Part shown: positions 35,041-43,666 of the stretch, piece after piece
Layout: each line of letters begins with the position of its first letter
How positions within the stretch are numbered: position 1 is the stretch's first letter
DNA from: Phaeodactylibacter sp.
GTDB taxonomy: Bacteria; Bacteroidota; Bacteroidia; Chitinophagales; Saprospiraceae
Assembly: GCF_022763345.1 (NCBI RefSeq)
Contig: NZ_JALEGS010000061.1
Span: 62,001 to 126,000, forward strand
Length of the DNA: 64,000 bases
Reading direction: 5' to 3'
Notes under the pieces: model-generated
Databases searched by the model: none
Seen by the model: only the letters and a program-made list of their open reading frames with translations
What the model was told of the DNA's origin: nothing
Program-made: the position numbers and the translations under genes

Positions 35041-36123
35041 TTACTTCCGTAACGAAAGCACAGGTGATTTACTCAACGCCTGATAAACCCATTCCGCGCT
35101 CCTGACTGCGCCTTCCATATACCCCGGGAAGGCATTTGCTGTTTCCGAGCCTGCAAGGAAAAGCCGTCCATTCCAGTATGGCTTACGGTACATTTCTTGC
35201 CCGTTGTTTTGGTGAGGAAGGACCTGGTCTTTGTATGGGGCATAGGTGAATGGCTCTTTTGCCCAAACCGTCTCTTCGTAAGAAGCATACTCCAGGGCAC
35301 GCTGTCCAAAGAACTTCAAAAGTTGCCCTTCAACCAGCCGTTTTCGGTCCGGGGTGCTCAGGTTTGCCATGTCATTCCTAAGAAAACCCTTTAAAGCAAA
35401 GTGTCCCTCCTCAGCATCGGCATGGTCATAAAGCTCCGTGAACGGGCCCGTATGGCTAAAGGCAGTCCCTGTTTGCCCATGCTCTCTCCAGAAAGGTTGT
35501 GCATAAGCTACCCCGGCTTTGATGGACTCGCCCATCCAGGTGTGGGTTTGTTGCATAAGGCGGATTAAGGCGTCCGGCAGAGTAGGCTGTAGCTCGATAA
35601 GAGGGCTTAGCAAATTAGGCGGAAGGGTGGAAACGACGACTTTGGATTTGATCGTTAATGCTCCACTAAAGGTATAAACCCCATCTGCTTTTGCATGAAT
35701 CTTTTCAACCGGTGTATCTAAAATTGCGGTGCCATCCGGAAGGTATCGGGCTAGTGCCTGAATCAGCGCAGAGGTGCCCCCTTGTATCCGGTAGCTGGGT
35801 TCGTTGTTCGGGGGAAGGGGGATAAACTGTGCCGTACCCTGCTGATGTTGCTCAAACAGCGCCTTAGCTCCCAGATGCTGCTGAAAAACCGGGAGATTCA
35901 ATTTCTGCAGCAGCTCCACCAAATGAGTGTGCTTATGCCCCAGCCAGGTAGCGCCCATGTCAATGTTCACGCCTTCGGTAGTGGTCTTTGTCCATATCCT
36001 GCCGCCCAGCCGGTCGCGGGCCTCCAGGATTAGTGCAGCGTAGCCTGCCTTTCTTAGTAAGTAGTTTAGCGTCAGCCCGGTCAGCCCGCCTCCTATGATT
36101 AGCACATCTGCTTTTTGCATCAT
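35041..36123 (-). CDS. Flavin-dependent amine oxidase family protein
   Basis: 360 residues, shorter than typical monoamine oxidases. The Rossmann fold is visible at the N-terminus (DVLIIGGGLTGLTLNYLL), then the flavin region RDRLGGRIWT and, near the C-terminus, LFLAGSETANAFPGYMEGAV, the usual FAD-binding end of the family. It oxidises an amine or similar substrate with FAD; no signal peptide, so it is cytoplasmic. The ATG pair at 36123 and 36120 cannot be resolved. Its upstream region faces katG. Coupling with H2O2 detoxification by catalase-peroxidase is possible but not shown. Confidence 0.85.
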   Translation of the reverse strand: MMQKADVLIIGGGLTGLTLNYLLRKAGYAALILEARDRLGGRIWTKTTTEGVNIDMGATWLGHKHTHLVELLQKLNLPVFQQHLGAKALFEQHQQGTAQFIPLPPNNEPSYRIQGGTSALIQALARYLPDGTAILDTPVEKIHAKADGVYTFSGALTIKSKVVVSTLPPNLLSPLIELQPTLPDALIRLMQQTHTWMGESIKAGVAYAQPFWREHGQTGTAFSHTGPFTELYDHADAEEGHFALKGFLRNDMANLSTPDRKRLVEGQLLKFFGQRALEYASYEETVWAKEPFTYAPYKDQVLPHQNNGQEMYRKPYWNGRLFLAGSETANAFPGYMEGAVRSAEWVYQALSKSPVLSLRK

Positions 36124-36254
36124 TTTTTATCTTCTTTTGGACTAACACCCGGGGCCAAGTTTTGGATGAAAAGGGGAGGTTTTGATGAACTGCTCTGGCA
36201 CTTGTTTGTTACACTTTTCTGACAATATTCGCTTATTACCTGCCTGTTTATTGT

Positions 36255-36269
36255 ATAGTTATTGTCTAT
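36255..36269. promoter_or_regulatory. OxyR-like half-site upstream of katG
   Basis: ATAGTTATTGTCTAT matches the ATAG-N7-CTAT core of the OxyR element. A second, degenerate copy would fall at 36276-36291 with the usual spacing. A -7-like TATCTTTA lies at 36302-36309, 32 bp before the katG start. An OxyR gene is not in the window, so this is inferred. Confidence 0.45.
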
Positions 36270-36340
36270 GTACCTATAAATGCAATAAATATCGTTTATC
36301 CTATCTTTACGTTTTTAAAGCAACCAAATAACCATTCACC

Positions 36341-38593
36341 ATGGAAAAAAATACAGAGCAAAGCAAGCCGAATAACGGTAAGGTCTGGGATGTGAATCAA
36401 TCCAGCCGCTGCCCGTTTATGAACGGCAGGCTTGAGCACGGCGCTGGTTCGGGCGCTTCCAACCGCGATTGGTGGCCCAACAGCCTAAATCTCACTATCC
36501 TCCGCCAGCATTCCGAATTGTCCAACCCTATGGGTAAGGATTTCGATTATGCAAAGGAGTTTGAAAGCCTGGATTACGAAGCCCTGAAAAAGGACCTTCA
36601 TGAGTTGATGACAGACTCTCAGGACTGGTGGCCAGCCGACTGGGGCCACTACGGTCCTTTCTTCATCCGTATGGCCTGGCACAGTGCGGGTACTTATCGT
36701 ATCGCCGACGGGCGTGGTGGTGCCGGTGCAGGCACACAGCGTTTCGCGCCACTGAACAGCTGGCCGGACAACGCCAACCTGGACAAGGCCCGCCTCCTAC
36801 TGTGGCCCATTAAGCAGAAGTACGGAAAGAAAATCTCCTGGGCTGACCTCATGATCCTGACCGGTAATGTGGCACTGGAGTCTATGGGCTTCAAGACATT
36901 CGGCTTTGCCGGTGGCCGCGAAGACGTTTGGGAACCGGAAGAAGATATTTACTGGGGACCAGAAGGCGAATGGCTGGACGACAAGCGCTACACAGGCGAC
37001 CGTGAGCTGGAAAATCCACTTGCTGCCGTACAAATGGGTTTGATTTATGTGAACCCGGAAGGCCCCAACGGCAATCCTGACCCAATCGCTTCGGCACACG
37101 ATATCCGCGAGACTTTCGGCCGTATGGCAATGAATGACGAGGAGACCGTAGCCCTGATTGCAGGTGGCCACACCTTTGGCAAGACCCACGGTGCCGGTGA
37201 TCCTGAAAAATACGTTGGCGCAGAGCCTGCAGGTGCAAGCATCGAAGAGATGAGCACCGGTTGGAAAAACACCCTTGGCGAAGGCAACGGTGAGCACACC
37301 ATCACTTCCGGTCTGGAAGGTGCCTGGACAGACACACCAACGCAGTGGAGCAATAAGTACTTCGAGAACCTCTTCAAGTACGACTGGGAGCTGACCAAGA
37401 GCCCGGCAGGTGCCCATCAGTGGCAGCCAAAGGGTGGCGCAGGTGCAGGCACCGTACCTGACGCACACAACCCGGAGAAAAAGCACGCCCCGTTCATGCT
37501 GACCACTGACCTGGCGCTGCGCATGGACCCGGCTTACGAGAAAATCTCCCGCCGTTTCTACGAAAACCCGGACGAATTTGCTGATGCTTTCGCCCGTGCA
37601 TGGTTCAAACTGACCCACCGCGATATGGGACCAAAGGCGCGCTACCTGGGACCAGAAGTGCCTGCGGAAGAACTGATCTGGCAGGATCCGGTACCACCGG
37701 TGACCCACAAGCTGATCGAGGAGGAAGACATCACCAAGCTGAAGCGCATGATTTTGGCTTCCGGCCTCACCACTTCGCAATTGGTATCCACAGCATGGGG
37801 CTCCGCTTCTACTTTCCGTAATTCCGACAAGCGGGGCGGTGCCAATGGCGCACGCATTCGTCTGGCGCCACAGAAAGACTGGGAAGTCAACAACCCAACG
37901 CAGCTGGCGAAAGTGCTGGAAACCATGGAAGGCATTCAGAAGGAGTTCAACGGTGGCGCAATGGGTGGCAAAATGGTCTCCATGGCGGATCTCATCGTAC
38001 TCGGTGGATGCGCAGCTATTGAAGAAGCAGCTAAGCAAGCGGGGTACGATGTAACCGTGCCATTCACACCTGGCCGTACCGATGCCACGCAGGAGCAGAC
38101 CGACGCTGCATCCTTTGATCCGCTGGAGCCTGCAGCTGACGGTTTCCGCAACTATATGAAGACGCAGTATTCTGTTTCTGCAGAGGAAATGCTGGTGGAC
38201 AAGGCACAGCTGCTTGCCCTTACTACGCCGGAAATGACGGCACTCGTAGGCGGTATGCGCGTTTTGGATACCAATTACGATCAGTCTCAGCGCGGCGTAT
38301 TTACGGACCGCCCGGGCACGCTTTCCAACGACTTCTTTGTGAATGTCCTGGACCTGAGCACCAAGTGGAAAGCCGTTTCGGAAGACGAGACCGTTTTCGA
38401 AGGGCGTGACCGCAAGACCAATGAGGTGAAGTGGACAGGCACGCGTGTGGATCTCATTTTTGGTTCCAACACGGAGCTTCGCGCCATCGCGGAAGTTTAC
38501 GGTTGCCAGGATGGAGAAGAGCGCTTTGTGCACGACTTCATCGCAGCCTGGAACAAGGTGATGAACGCAGACCGCTTCGAGCTGAAGCAATAA
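36341..38593 (+). CDS. katG: Catalase-peroxidase
   Basis: 750 residues, two-domain class I peroxidase of normal length. The N-terminal domain holds the distal triad R110, W113 and H114 (FIRMAWHSAGTY), and the Met-Tyr-Trp adduct residues W113, Y236 (GLIYVNPEG) and M262 (GRMAMNDEE), at the same mutual spacing as characterised KatGs. The proximal His is in AGGHTFGKTHGA. The C-terminal domain is the usual inactive duplicate. No signal peptide, so it is cytoplasmic. It breaks down H2O2 using haem. A hairpin follows the gene, and an OxyR-like site precedes it. Confidence 0.99.
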   Translation: MEKNTEQSKPNNGKVWDVNQSSRCPFMNGRLEHGAGSGASNRDWWPNSLNLTILRQHSELSNPMGKDFDYAKEFESLDYEALKKDLHELMTDSQDWWPADWGHYGPFFIRMAWHSAGTYRIADGRGGAGAGTQRFAPLNSWPDNANLDKARLLLWPIKQKYGKKISWADLMILTGNVALESMGFKTFGFAGGREDVWEPEEDIYWGPEGEWLDDKRYTGDRELENPLAAVQMGLIYVNPEGPNGNPDPIASAHDIRETFGRMAMNDEETVALIAGGHTFGKTHGAGDPEKYVGAEPAGASIEEMSTGWKNTLGEGNGEHTITSGLEGAWTDTPTQWSNKYFENLFKYDWELTKSPAGAHQWQPKGGAGAGTVPDAHNPEKKHAPFMLTTDLALRMDPAYEKISRRFYENPDEFADAFARAWFKLTHRDMGPKARYLGPEVPAEELIWQDPVPPVTHKLIEEEDITKLKRMILASGLTTSQLVSTAWGSASTFRNSDKRGGANGARIRLAPQKDWEVNNPTQLAKVLETMEGIQKEFNGGAMGGKMVSMADLIVLGGCAAIEEAAKQAGYDVTVPFTPGRTDATQEQTDAASFDPLEPAADGFRNYMKTQYSVSAEEMLVDKAQLLALTTPEMTALVGGMRVLDTNYDQSQRGVFTDRPGTLSNDFFVNVLDLSTKWKAVSEDETVFEGRDRKTNEVKWTGTRVDLIFGSNTELRAIAEVYGCQDGEERFVHDFIAAWNKVMNADRFELKQ

Positions 38594-38616
38594 AGGTCTT
38601 TCAGATACAGTAAGCT

Positions 38617-38656
38617 ACGAGCAGGTAGTCCGGTGACGGGCTGCCTGTTCGTTATT
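38617..38656 (+). terminator. Probable terminator after katG
   Basis: A 16-bp stem with G-T pairs, ACGAGCAGGTAGTCCG (38617-38632) and CGGGCTGCCTGTTCGT (38637-38652), GTGA loop. The T-run that follows is short (TATTT), so confidence is moderate. Confidence 0.55.
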
Positions 38657-38743
38657 TAGGGCAATCCGTTCGGGATTATATACCGGGGCGTTGTCAGGAG
38701 GGTATCCCGCTAATTTTGCTTCCGTAATCAAAACCGAAGTAAA

Positions 38744-39439
38744 ATGAAAAATCACCCGATTGCCCCCAAACAGCTGGCCCGCCTTACCGGGCTCCTTTAT
38801 CTTGTTGTGATCATTTGCGCAGGCTTTAGTCAGGGCTATGTGCGAGGTACGATAGTGGTGCCTGGCGATGCTGCCCAAACGGCACTGAATATCCTGGAGC
38901 AAGGCGGTTTGTTCCGGCTTGGGCTGGCAACCGACCTGATCGCCTTCACCGCAGATGCTGTTATAGCCGTACTTTTTTATCAGTTGTTCAGGCCAGTCAG
39001 TCCAGCCCTTTCGATGGTGGCTGCCGCCCTACGGCTGTTGGCGCACCCTGCTATTGCCAGCCTCAACCTGCTCAATCACTACATGGCGCAGCACGTACTG
39101 GAATCAAAAGGCTGGGCGCTGTCGCACAGCCCGGAGCAGTTGTACGATTTGTCCCTGTTGTTTATGGATGCCCACCGGGCGGGTTATCTGATTGCGGGTG
39201 CAATGTTTGGCCTACATTGTCTCCTGATTGGCTTATTGATCTACCGGTCCGGTTTCATCCCCAAAGCTTTTGGGGTATTGATGAGCCTTGCAGGCCTGAC
39301 TTACCTGATGGAAACATTTGGTGTTTTCCTTTTCCCCGGCAATGATACGTGGCTGGCGCTATTGGTGGGCGGTGCGGCGGCGCTTGGAGAGGTGTCCCTA
39401 ATGGTTTATTTGCTGGTCAGGGGAGTGCGGGAGCGTTAA
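38744..39439 (+). CDS. DUF4386 membrane protein
   Basis: 231 residues with about six membrane segments. The family is shown by ARLTGLLYLVVIICAGFSQGYVR, the typical DUF4386 N-terminus, FRLGLATDLIAFTADAVIAV, and FIPKAFGVLMSLAGLTYL near the C-terminus. Function is unknown. Its stop overlaps the stop of the convergent small gene by 4 bp. Single-gene unit. Confidence 0.88.
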   Translation: MKNHPIAPKQLARLTGLLYLVVIICAGFSQGYVRGTIVVPGDAAQTALNILEQGGLFRLGLATDLIAFTADAVIAVLFYQLFRPVSPALSMVAAALRLLAHPAIASLNLLNHYMAQHVLESKGWALSHSPEQLYDLSLLFMDAHRAGYLIAGAMFGLHCLLIGLLIYRSGFIPKAFGVLMSLAGLTYLMETFGVFLFPGNDTWLALLVGGAAALGEVSLMVYLLVRGVRER

Positions 39440-39882
39440 GAAAACCAGAACCGCAGGAAGTCCAGTACTTCCCGCTGAAAGGCCCAGAACTCAATGTCCC
39501 GCCACCAGCACCATAGGCTCGTCAGCGCGCCGTAAATCAGCAGGTGGCTGACTGCAAAAGCCCAGAAGATACAGCAAAAAACATACACCCATCCGATCCA
39601 GCTCAGCGGGTGGAGGTAGGAAAAAAACTCGCTGCCTCCGGAGCCTTTTACCGGCCGGTTGAAACGCTTCATCACCCGGTGCAGATGCGCTTCAAACCAA
39701 TCTGCAAAGAAGCAGGGCAGGGAGAAGATGGGGAATTGCCGCCCTTTCATGCTCCGCCCGATGGCTTTCCACCGAAGGTCTACATCGCGTGCGATACCAA
39801 TTTTAATCCGCCCCGGATTACGGGTGGACATGCCGAGGTAAATAAACCGGTAGCCAAAAAGGGAATAGAGGAGTTGCTTCAT
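39436..39882 (-). CDS. Membrane-tethered GIY-YIG-like (MUG113/T5orf172-type) protein
   Basis: 148 residues from ATG 39882. The first 85 residues look like the MUG113/T5orf172 branch of the GIY-YIG fold: FIYLGMSTRN in place of the GIY strand, IKIGIARDVDLRWKAIG as the YIG-equivalent (KIG) with the conserved Arg, and EAHLHRVMKRFN with the metal-ligand Glu. A long hydrophobic stretch (about 97-125) follows, giving one or two membrane helices, and a Trp-rich tail. It is unusual for a nuclease-like domain to be tied to a membrane. Whether it cuts DNA is unknown. Confidence 0.55.
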   Translation of the reverse strand: MKQLLYSLFGYRFIYLGMSTRNPGRIKIGIARDVDLRWKAIGRSMKGRQFPIFSLPCFFADWFEAHLHRVMKRFNRPVKGSGGSEFFSYLHPLSWIGWVYVFCCIFWAFAVSHLLIYGALTSLWCWWRDIEFWAFQREVLDFLRFWFS

Positions 39883-39976
39883 CGCCGGGTTTTTTCTTTC
39901 CGGGGCTAAAATACATATTTGTTGAAATTTTTTGTGTCTAAATTTGTGTTTTTTAGCGATTGTAGATGGTACGGCC

Positions 39977-40024
39977 AAAAGGAGCACCCCAAACCCTGGT
40001 ATTAGCCAGCATTTGGGGTGCTCC
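39977..40024 (-). terminator. Rho-independent terminator for the FBA-domain gene
   Basis: 13-bp stem GGAGCACCCCAAA (39981-39993) and TTTGGGGTGCTCC (40012-40024), with an inner CTGG/CCAG pairing in the loop. The minus-strand sequence continues TTTT. It lies 30 bp past the stop. Confidence 0.85.
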
Positions 40025-40053
40025 GATTCAATTAAATGCCCTGACAATGGGGT

Positions 40054-41346
40054 TTAGTTCAGGATCAGCTTTTGGGTTTTTATGCCTGATTCGCTCTGAA
40101 GGTGGAGCAGGTAAGTGCCCCGGGGCAAATCCTGCAGGCTTAGCTGTACCGAGCCTTGACCGTTAACCGTGACCTGCCTTAAGGGCTGGCCGTAGAGGTT
40201 GAGCACCGATAAATATCCTTCGCCGGTTCCAATTTCAAACTCAACGGTGATGTGCTCCCGGGCCGGGTTCGGGAAGACCGAGAACCGGGCAGATGCCGTG
40301 ACTATGTCCTCACTGGAAGTAAGGGTGTTAAAGTCGATCAGCACTTCTGTATCATCAAACTGAGCACCAAAGTTGCCATCCCAGAATTCTGCATCTCTTC
40401 CCCCGTGTTCGAAATAGACATACCTTAGTCCGGTACCGTAGGACGTGAAGACATCGCCGTAATACGCCCAGCTTTCAGAAAGTTCTACGATATCCGAGTT
40501 GTATTCAGCCAGAATATTCATTTCATTATCCAGCAATCTGATAATGGTTTGAGCCTGATCCTGATAGTTGGGGTCATGGCCTTTGGCAAAGTTCCAGGCA
40601 TCAATTTTAGGTTGTAAATCGAGGAGCTCAGCGGAGTAGTATTCCCAGAGGTCGATAGTTTGGCTTTTGGAGCACCAACTATACGAAGTAGTGAAAACGC
40701 CTGGTAAGCCATTGATGGCCCAGCCATTGCCACCATTGCTGATGACCTCCCAGCCCGCCAACGTACCTGTAGAGCCACCACTATAGTAAGCGTGGTTGCC
40801 AATAGAAAGGTAGGAGCCATCAATAGCGGCACCAAACTGGCCTGCCCAGCTTTCAGTATCCTCCCCGCCATGTGTGAACCGTATTTTCCTAAGCCCCGGC
40901 CCGTAATTCAAAAAGTGCCCTTTCACTTGTTGCCAGTTAGCGGTAGTGGCCAGGTCTCCGGTAGAATAAGTAGCCATCAAATTATCGTTGGCATCCAGCA
41001 GTTCTACGTTTAGGAAATAAATATCGTGGTCAAAGCTAAGGGTCCTGTACCAGTCTGAAAACAGCACAATAGGTGCGCGGTCCAGCCACTCTTCGGAATA
41101 GCCAACTTCGAGCAGGTCAATAAGCTGTGATTTACTGCACCTCGCGTAGGAGGTGGCAAAACAGCTGGTGCCATTCATACCATAAATATTGAGGCCCCAG
41201 CCATCACCGCCATTTTCGATGATTTCCCATCCGTCGAGGTTACCTTGTAATGCGCCTGGGTTTTGGAGCAGGTTTTGCCGCTGTTGCCCAAACAGGCCGA
41301 TAGCCGTACCGAAAATGAGCAAAGCAATTGAGTACAAAGCTTTCAT
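40054..41346 (-). CDS. T9SS-secreted protein with two tandem F-box-associated (FBA) domains
   Basis: 430 residues. Signal peptide MKALYSIALLIFGTAIGLFGQ. Residues about 24-175 and 187-340 are two copies of one module. The first has LDGWEIIENGGDGWGLN, CSKSQLIDLLEVGYSEEWLD, then IRFTHGGEDTESWAGQFGA. The second has LAGWEVISNGGNGWAIN, CSKSQTIDLWEYYSAELLD, then VYFEHGGRDAEFWDGNFGA. These match the FBA domain of mammalian FBXO2/FBXO6 (GW...DGW, WC-KSQ-IDL, and FQHGGRDTQYWAGWYG), which binds the chitobiose core of N-glycans. The C-terminal 75 residues, from SVFPNPAREHITV to LILN, are a T9SS type A sorting domain. A glycan-binding surface protein is the likely role; no catalytic site is seen. Confidence 0.82.
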   Translation of the reverse strand: MKALYSIALLIFGTAIGLFGQQRQNLLQNPGALQGNLDGWEIIENGGDGWGLNIYGMNGTSCFATSYARCSKSQLIDLLEVGYSEEWLDRAPIVLFSDWYRTLSFDHDIYFLNVELLDANDNLMATYSTGDLATTANWQQVKGHFLNYGPGLRKIRFTHGGEDTESWAGQFGAAIDGSYLSIGNHAYYSGGSTGTLAGWEVISNGGNGWAINGLPGVFTTSYSWCSKSQTIDLWEYYSAELLDLQPKIDAWNFAKGHDPNYQDQAQTIIRLLDNEMNILAEYNSDIVELSESWAYYGDVFTSYGTGLRYVYFEHGGRDAEFWDGNFGAQFDDTEVLIDFNTLTSSEDIVTASARFSVFPNPAREHITVEFEIGTGEGYLSVLNLYGQPLRQVTVNGQGSVQLSLQDLPRGTYLLHLQSESGIKTQKLILN

Positions 41347-41461
41347 AGTAAAAGGTTTTGATCTGAAAAATGATTTGGATTGTCTCCCTGTCTGGGAGAA
41401 TTTGGCACAACGCCTGCTATGAGTAAAAGGGCGTTGTGCCAGGTGTAACCAGAAGAAAGGT

Positions 41462-42250
41462 TTACTGTAAACCTCCTGCTCTGGCAGTGGAGATATTTGC
41501 AGCGACGCTGTTGTTGACTCTCATTTGCTTGGTGTGCAGGTCCAGCTGTATGCGTGCACCATCACTTTTCTGGAGGTAGACAGACCATTCGTCCCGGTGC
41601 GTTTCTTTGAATGAAGCGTGAGCGCCCACTTTGCCGGTTTTGTATTCCACCCAGTCCTTACCGCACAATTGCTGGAAGTACCCGCTCCTCGGGCCGGAGT
41701 AGACGACCTGCGTAACATTAGTCCCATCAACGCGCGGCGGAGTCCAGGAAGACGGCTCGACTCTAAGCTTGGCCGCCGGGCCGCCAGGGTTCATAATCTG
41801 CTCCGCGTACAGGGTATTCCCACGCAGGTAGAGTTTGTATTTGCAATAGGCTTCAGATTGGGTGGTCACCTGACTGCTGCCGTTGCCCACAACCGGGTCG
41901 TTCTTTTGATTGGAAGCAAAATGGCTGTACTCCCGGACATTGATCTTCTTTGCGTCCAGGTCCACTGTGGCTTTCATATTGGCTTTGGTGTTGTAGGTGT
42001 TCGTCAGTAGATTCAGGTCCAGGGCATACACTCCGCCACTGGCATTATTGAAATTCGTAACCTTAATTGGCACACCATTGCCCGCGAAGTCGCTCCTTTG
42101 AATCTGAGCTGCGGCCGGAGAGGCGAATGCCAGTAAGACAAAGAAAAATGCGAGTGCCACGGCAATGGCTTTCGGGCCCGTCTGTACGAAGAAGAGGGGC
42201 CTGTTGTTGATCAAGTGGTTGTCGTTGGAAGGGTTTGTGATCGTTTTCAT
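41462..42250 (-). CDS. Secreted protein of unknown function
   Basis: 262 residues from ATG 42250. The signal region is long: a polar N-terminus of about 27 residues, then IAVALAFFFVLLAFASPAAA with AQ cleavage. The mature part is beta-rich with two Cys and no recognised domain; it has SAYCKYKLYLRGNTLYAEQ-like strands (EAYCKYKLYLRGNTLYAEQI) and ends in RAGGLQ. Polar and glycine-rich composition suits an exported protein, but no T9SS domain is visible. Not assigned to a family. Confidence 0.55.
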   Translation of the reverse strand: MKTITNPSNDNHLINNRPLFFVQTGPKAIAVALAFFFVLLAFASPAAAQIQRSDFAGNGVPIKVTNFNNASGGVYALDLNLLTNTYNTKANMKATVDLDAKKINVREYSHFASNQKNDPVVGNGSSQVTTQSEAYCKYKLYLRGNTLYAEQIMNPGGPAAKLRVEPSSWTPPRVDGTNVTQVVYSGPRSGYFQQLCGKDWVEYKTGKVGAHASFKETHRDEWSVYLQKSDGARIQLDLHTKQMRVNNSVAANISTARAGGLQ

Positions 42251-42464
42251 TAGTTTTTTTTGAGTTTGAAATGAAAGAAAAAAATCATGCGACAAAGTTA
42301 GGTGGGCCCGTGGGAGCAGGGAAGCGCCGTTCAGCGGGATTTGGAAAACCGGGAAGAATCACGGGAAGAAGCAGGTAGAAATACCTGGTTTGTGGCAGTA
42401 GGCGCTGACGGAGCGCTATTTAGTGGTATCTTACACAGGTACTTTTCATCAAAACGAAACACCA

Positions 42465-42953
42465 ATGAGCTTAAAACCCAACCTTTGGACCCTGCTTTTC
42501 GTCCTGGCTGCCGGTGTGCTGGCCTACCAACAGCTGCCATCAAAAGGCAATACCGATATAGTAGAGGCGACTGCTTCCCTTAATATAGGAGACGGCAGCG
42601 ATAGCATTCCCAGTAGGGAGGCCGTGCAGATGATTGCTACTTATATGGAACGCTATCAAAGGGTACTGAGCGATCCCAACGCAAGAATTAATGGCCGTAC
42701 AGTTTTGGATACGACTGGTGTGGTCGCCATTCCCCTTTATTTTAAGCTGGAGCGGAACGAGATAGCCGAAATCTTCCGCCAATTTGGCGGGCAGCAGGTT
42801 TACGCGGTCCTTGGATTATTGCCGGGTGCGAATGGGGCACGGGATACGATTGATTTGATTTTATCTGATGTGGAGCCGAATAAGGGAAATATTTTCCTGC
42901 AGGGTACCTTCTATGATTTCGCTACACCTTGCCCGCCCCTCTGTGATGAGTAG
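42465..42953 (+). CDS. Membrane-anchored protein of unknown function
   Basis: 162 residues from ATG 42465 with one N-terminal hydrophobic segment (LWTLLFVLAAGVLAY). The mature part has an acidic, mixed alpha/beta content (REAVQMIATYMERYQRVLS, LERNEIAEIFRQFGGQQVYA, DTIDLILSDVEP) and ends in PCPPLCDE. No family is recognised. It is 44 bp upstream of the gene for a membrane protein and two-component pair and may belong to that unit. Confidence 0.6.
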   Translation: MSLKPNLWTLLFVLAAGVLAYQQLPSKGNTDIVEATASLNIGDGSDSIPSREAVQMIATYMERYQRVLSDPNARINGRTVLDTTGVVAIPLYFKLERNEIAEIFRQFGGQQVYAVLGLLPGANGARDTIDLILSDVEPNKGNIFLQGTFYDFATPCPPLCDE

Positions 42954-42997
42954 AGCGCACTGTGCGCGGCCTGCTTTAAGCCCCAAAAAACCTAAAC

Positions 42998-43666
42998 ATG
43001 TATCAGAATCTGGCACTTCTTTTTGGTAAGGTATACCTTGTTATTTTGGTGGTCAATGTAATTCTGGTACTGTTGTTGTACAGGCGACTGCCGGCGAAAG
43101 TCCGTAGCGTACACTTTTTTCTATTGGGGAGCCTGGCTACAGACCTGGCTTCCCGATGGTTGTTTTATCAGGGGGAGAACAACCTCTTCCTGTTGCATGT
43201 CTACACCCTTTGGGAGTTGCTGGCCTGGGGGTGGTTTTTCAACCAGGTGTTCGAGCACTCCTCCAAAGCTCAGCGGCAGTTCTTTTCTGGGATAGGTGGT
43301 CTGGGCATACTACTGGTACTCAACTCTATATTCCTGGAGCCGGTGATGGGCTTTAACTCCAATGCCAAAACCCTGGTCCAGGTATTGCTTGTCGGCTTTG
43401 CCATCCGCTATTTTTTCCTGGCTTTTGGGAAAATCGACCTGACTAAAGCCGCTGCACAGTCCGTTACCTTCATCAATTTTGCCGTATTGCTGTATTATTC
43501 GGGGACCTTGTTTATATTTATGTTCTCCAGGTTGCTCAAAGAATATGGCGTTGCAAGTGTGCAGCAACACGGGCTCTGGGTCATTAACGCGCTGCTTCTG
43601 GTGGTTTTTCACCTCCTGATCTTCATTAGCTTATGGATACCACTCCGGCGCAGACCGAAATATTGA
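42998..43666 (+). CDS. Multi-pass membrane protein upstream of a two-component system
   Basis: 222 residues with about seven hydrophobic segments, among them YLVILVVNVILVLLLY, VQVLLVGFAIRYFFLAF and ALLLVVFHLLIFISLWI, and a basic C-terminus. No known domain is recognised. The histidine kinase gene starts inside its last 34 bp, so translation is probably coupled. It may sense or transmit the signal to the kinase, which itself has only one membrane helix; that link is inferred from position. Confidence 0.7.
   Translation: MYQNLALLFGKVYLVILVVNVILVLLLYRRLPAKVRSVHFFLLGSLATDLASRWLFYQGENNLFLLHVYTLWELLAWGWFFNQVFEHSSKAQRQFFSGIGGLGILLVLNSIFLEPVMGFNSNAKTLVQVLLVGFAIRYFFLAFGKIDLTKAAAQSVTFINFAVLLYYSGTLFIFMFSRLLKEYGVASVQQHGLWVINALLLVVFHLLIFISLWIPLRRRPKY

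Noticed and set aside
36797..38590. A 597-codon open frame antisense to katG
   Set aside because: It is a shadow of the strongly coding katG frame; the translation is Cys/His/Arg-rich, lacks domain patterns, and has no start context.
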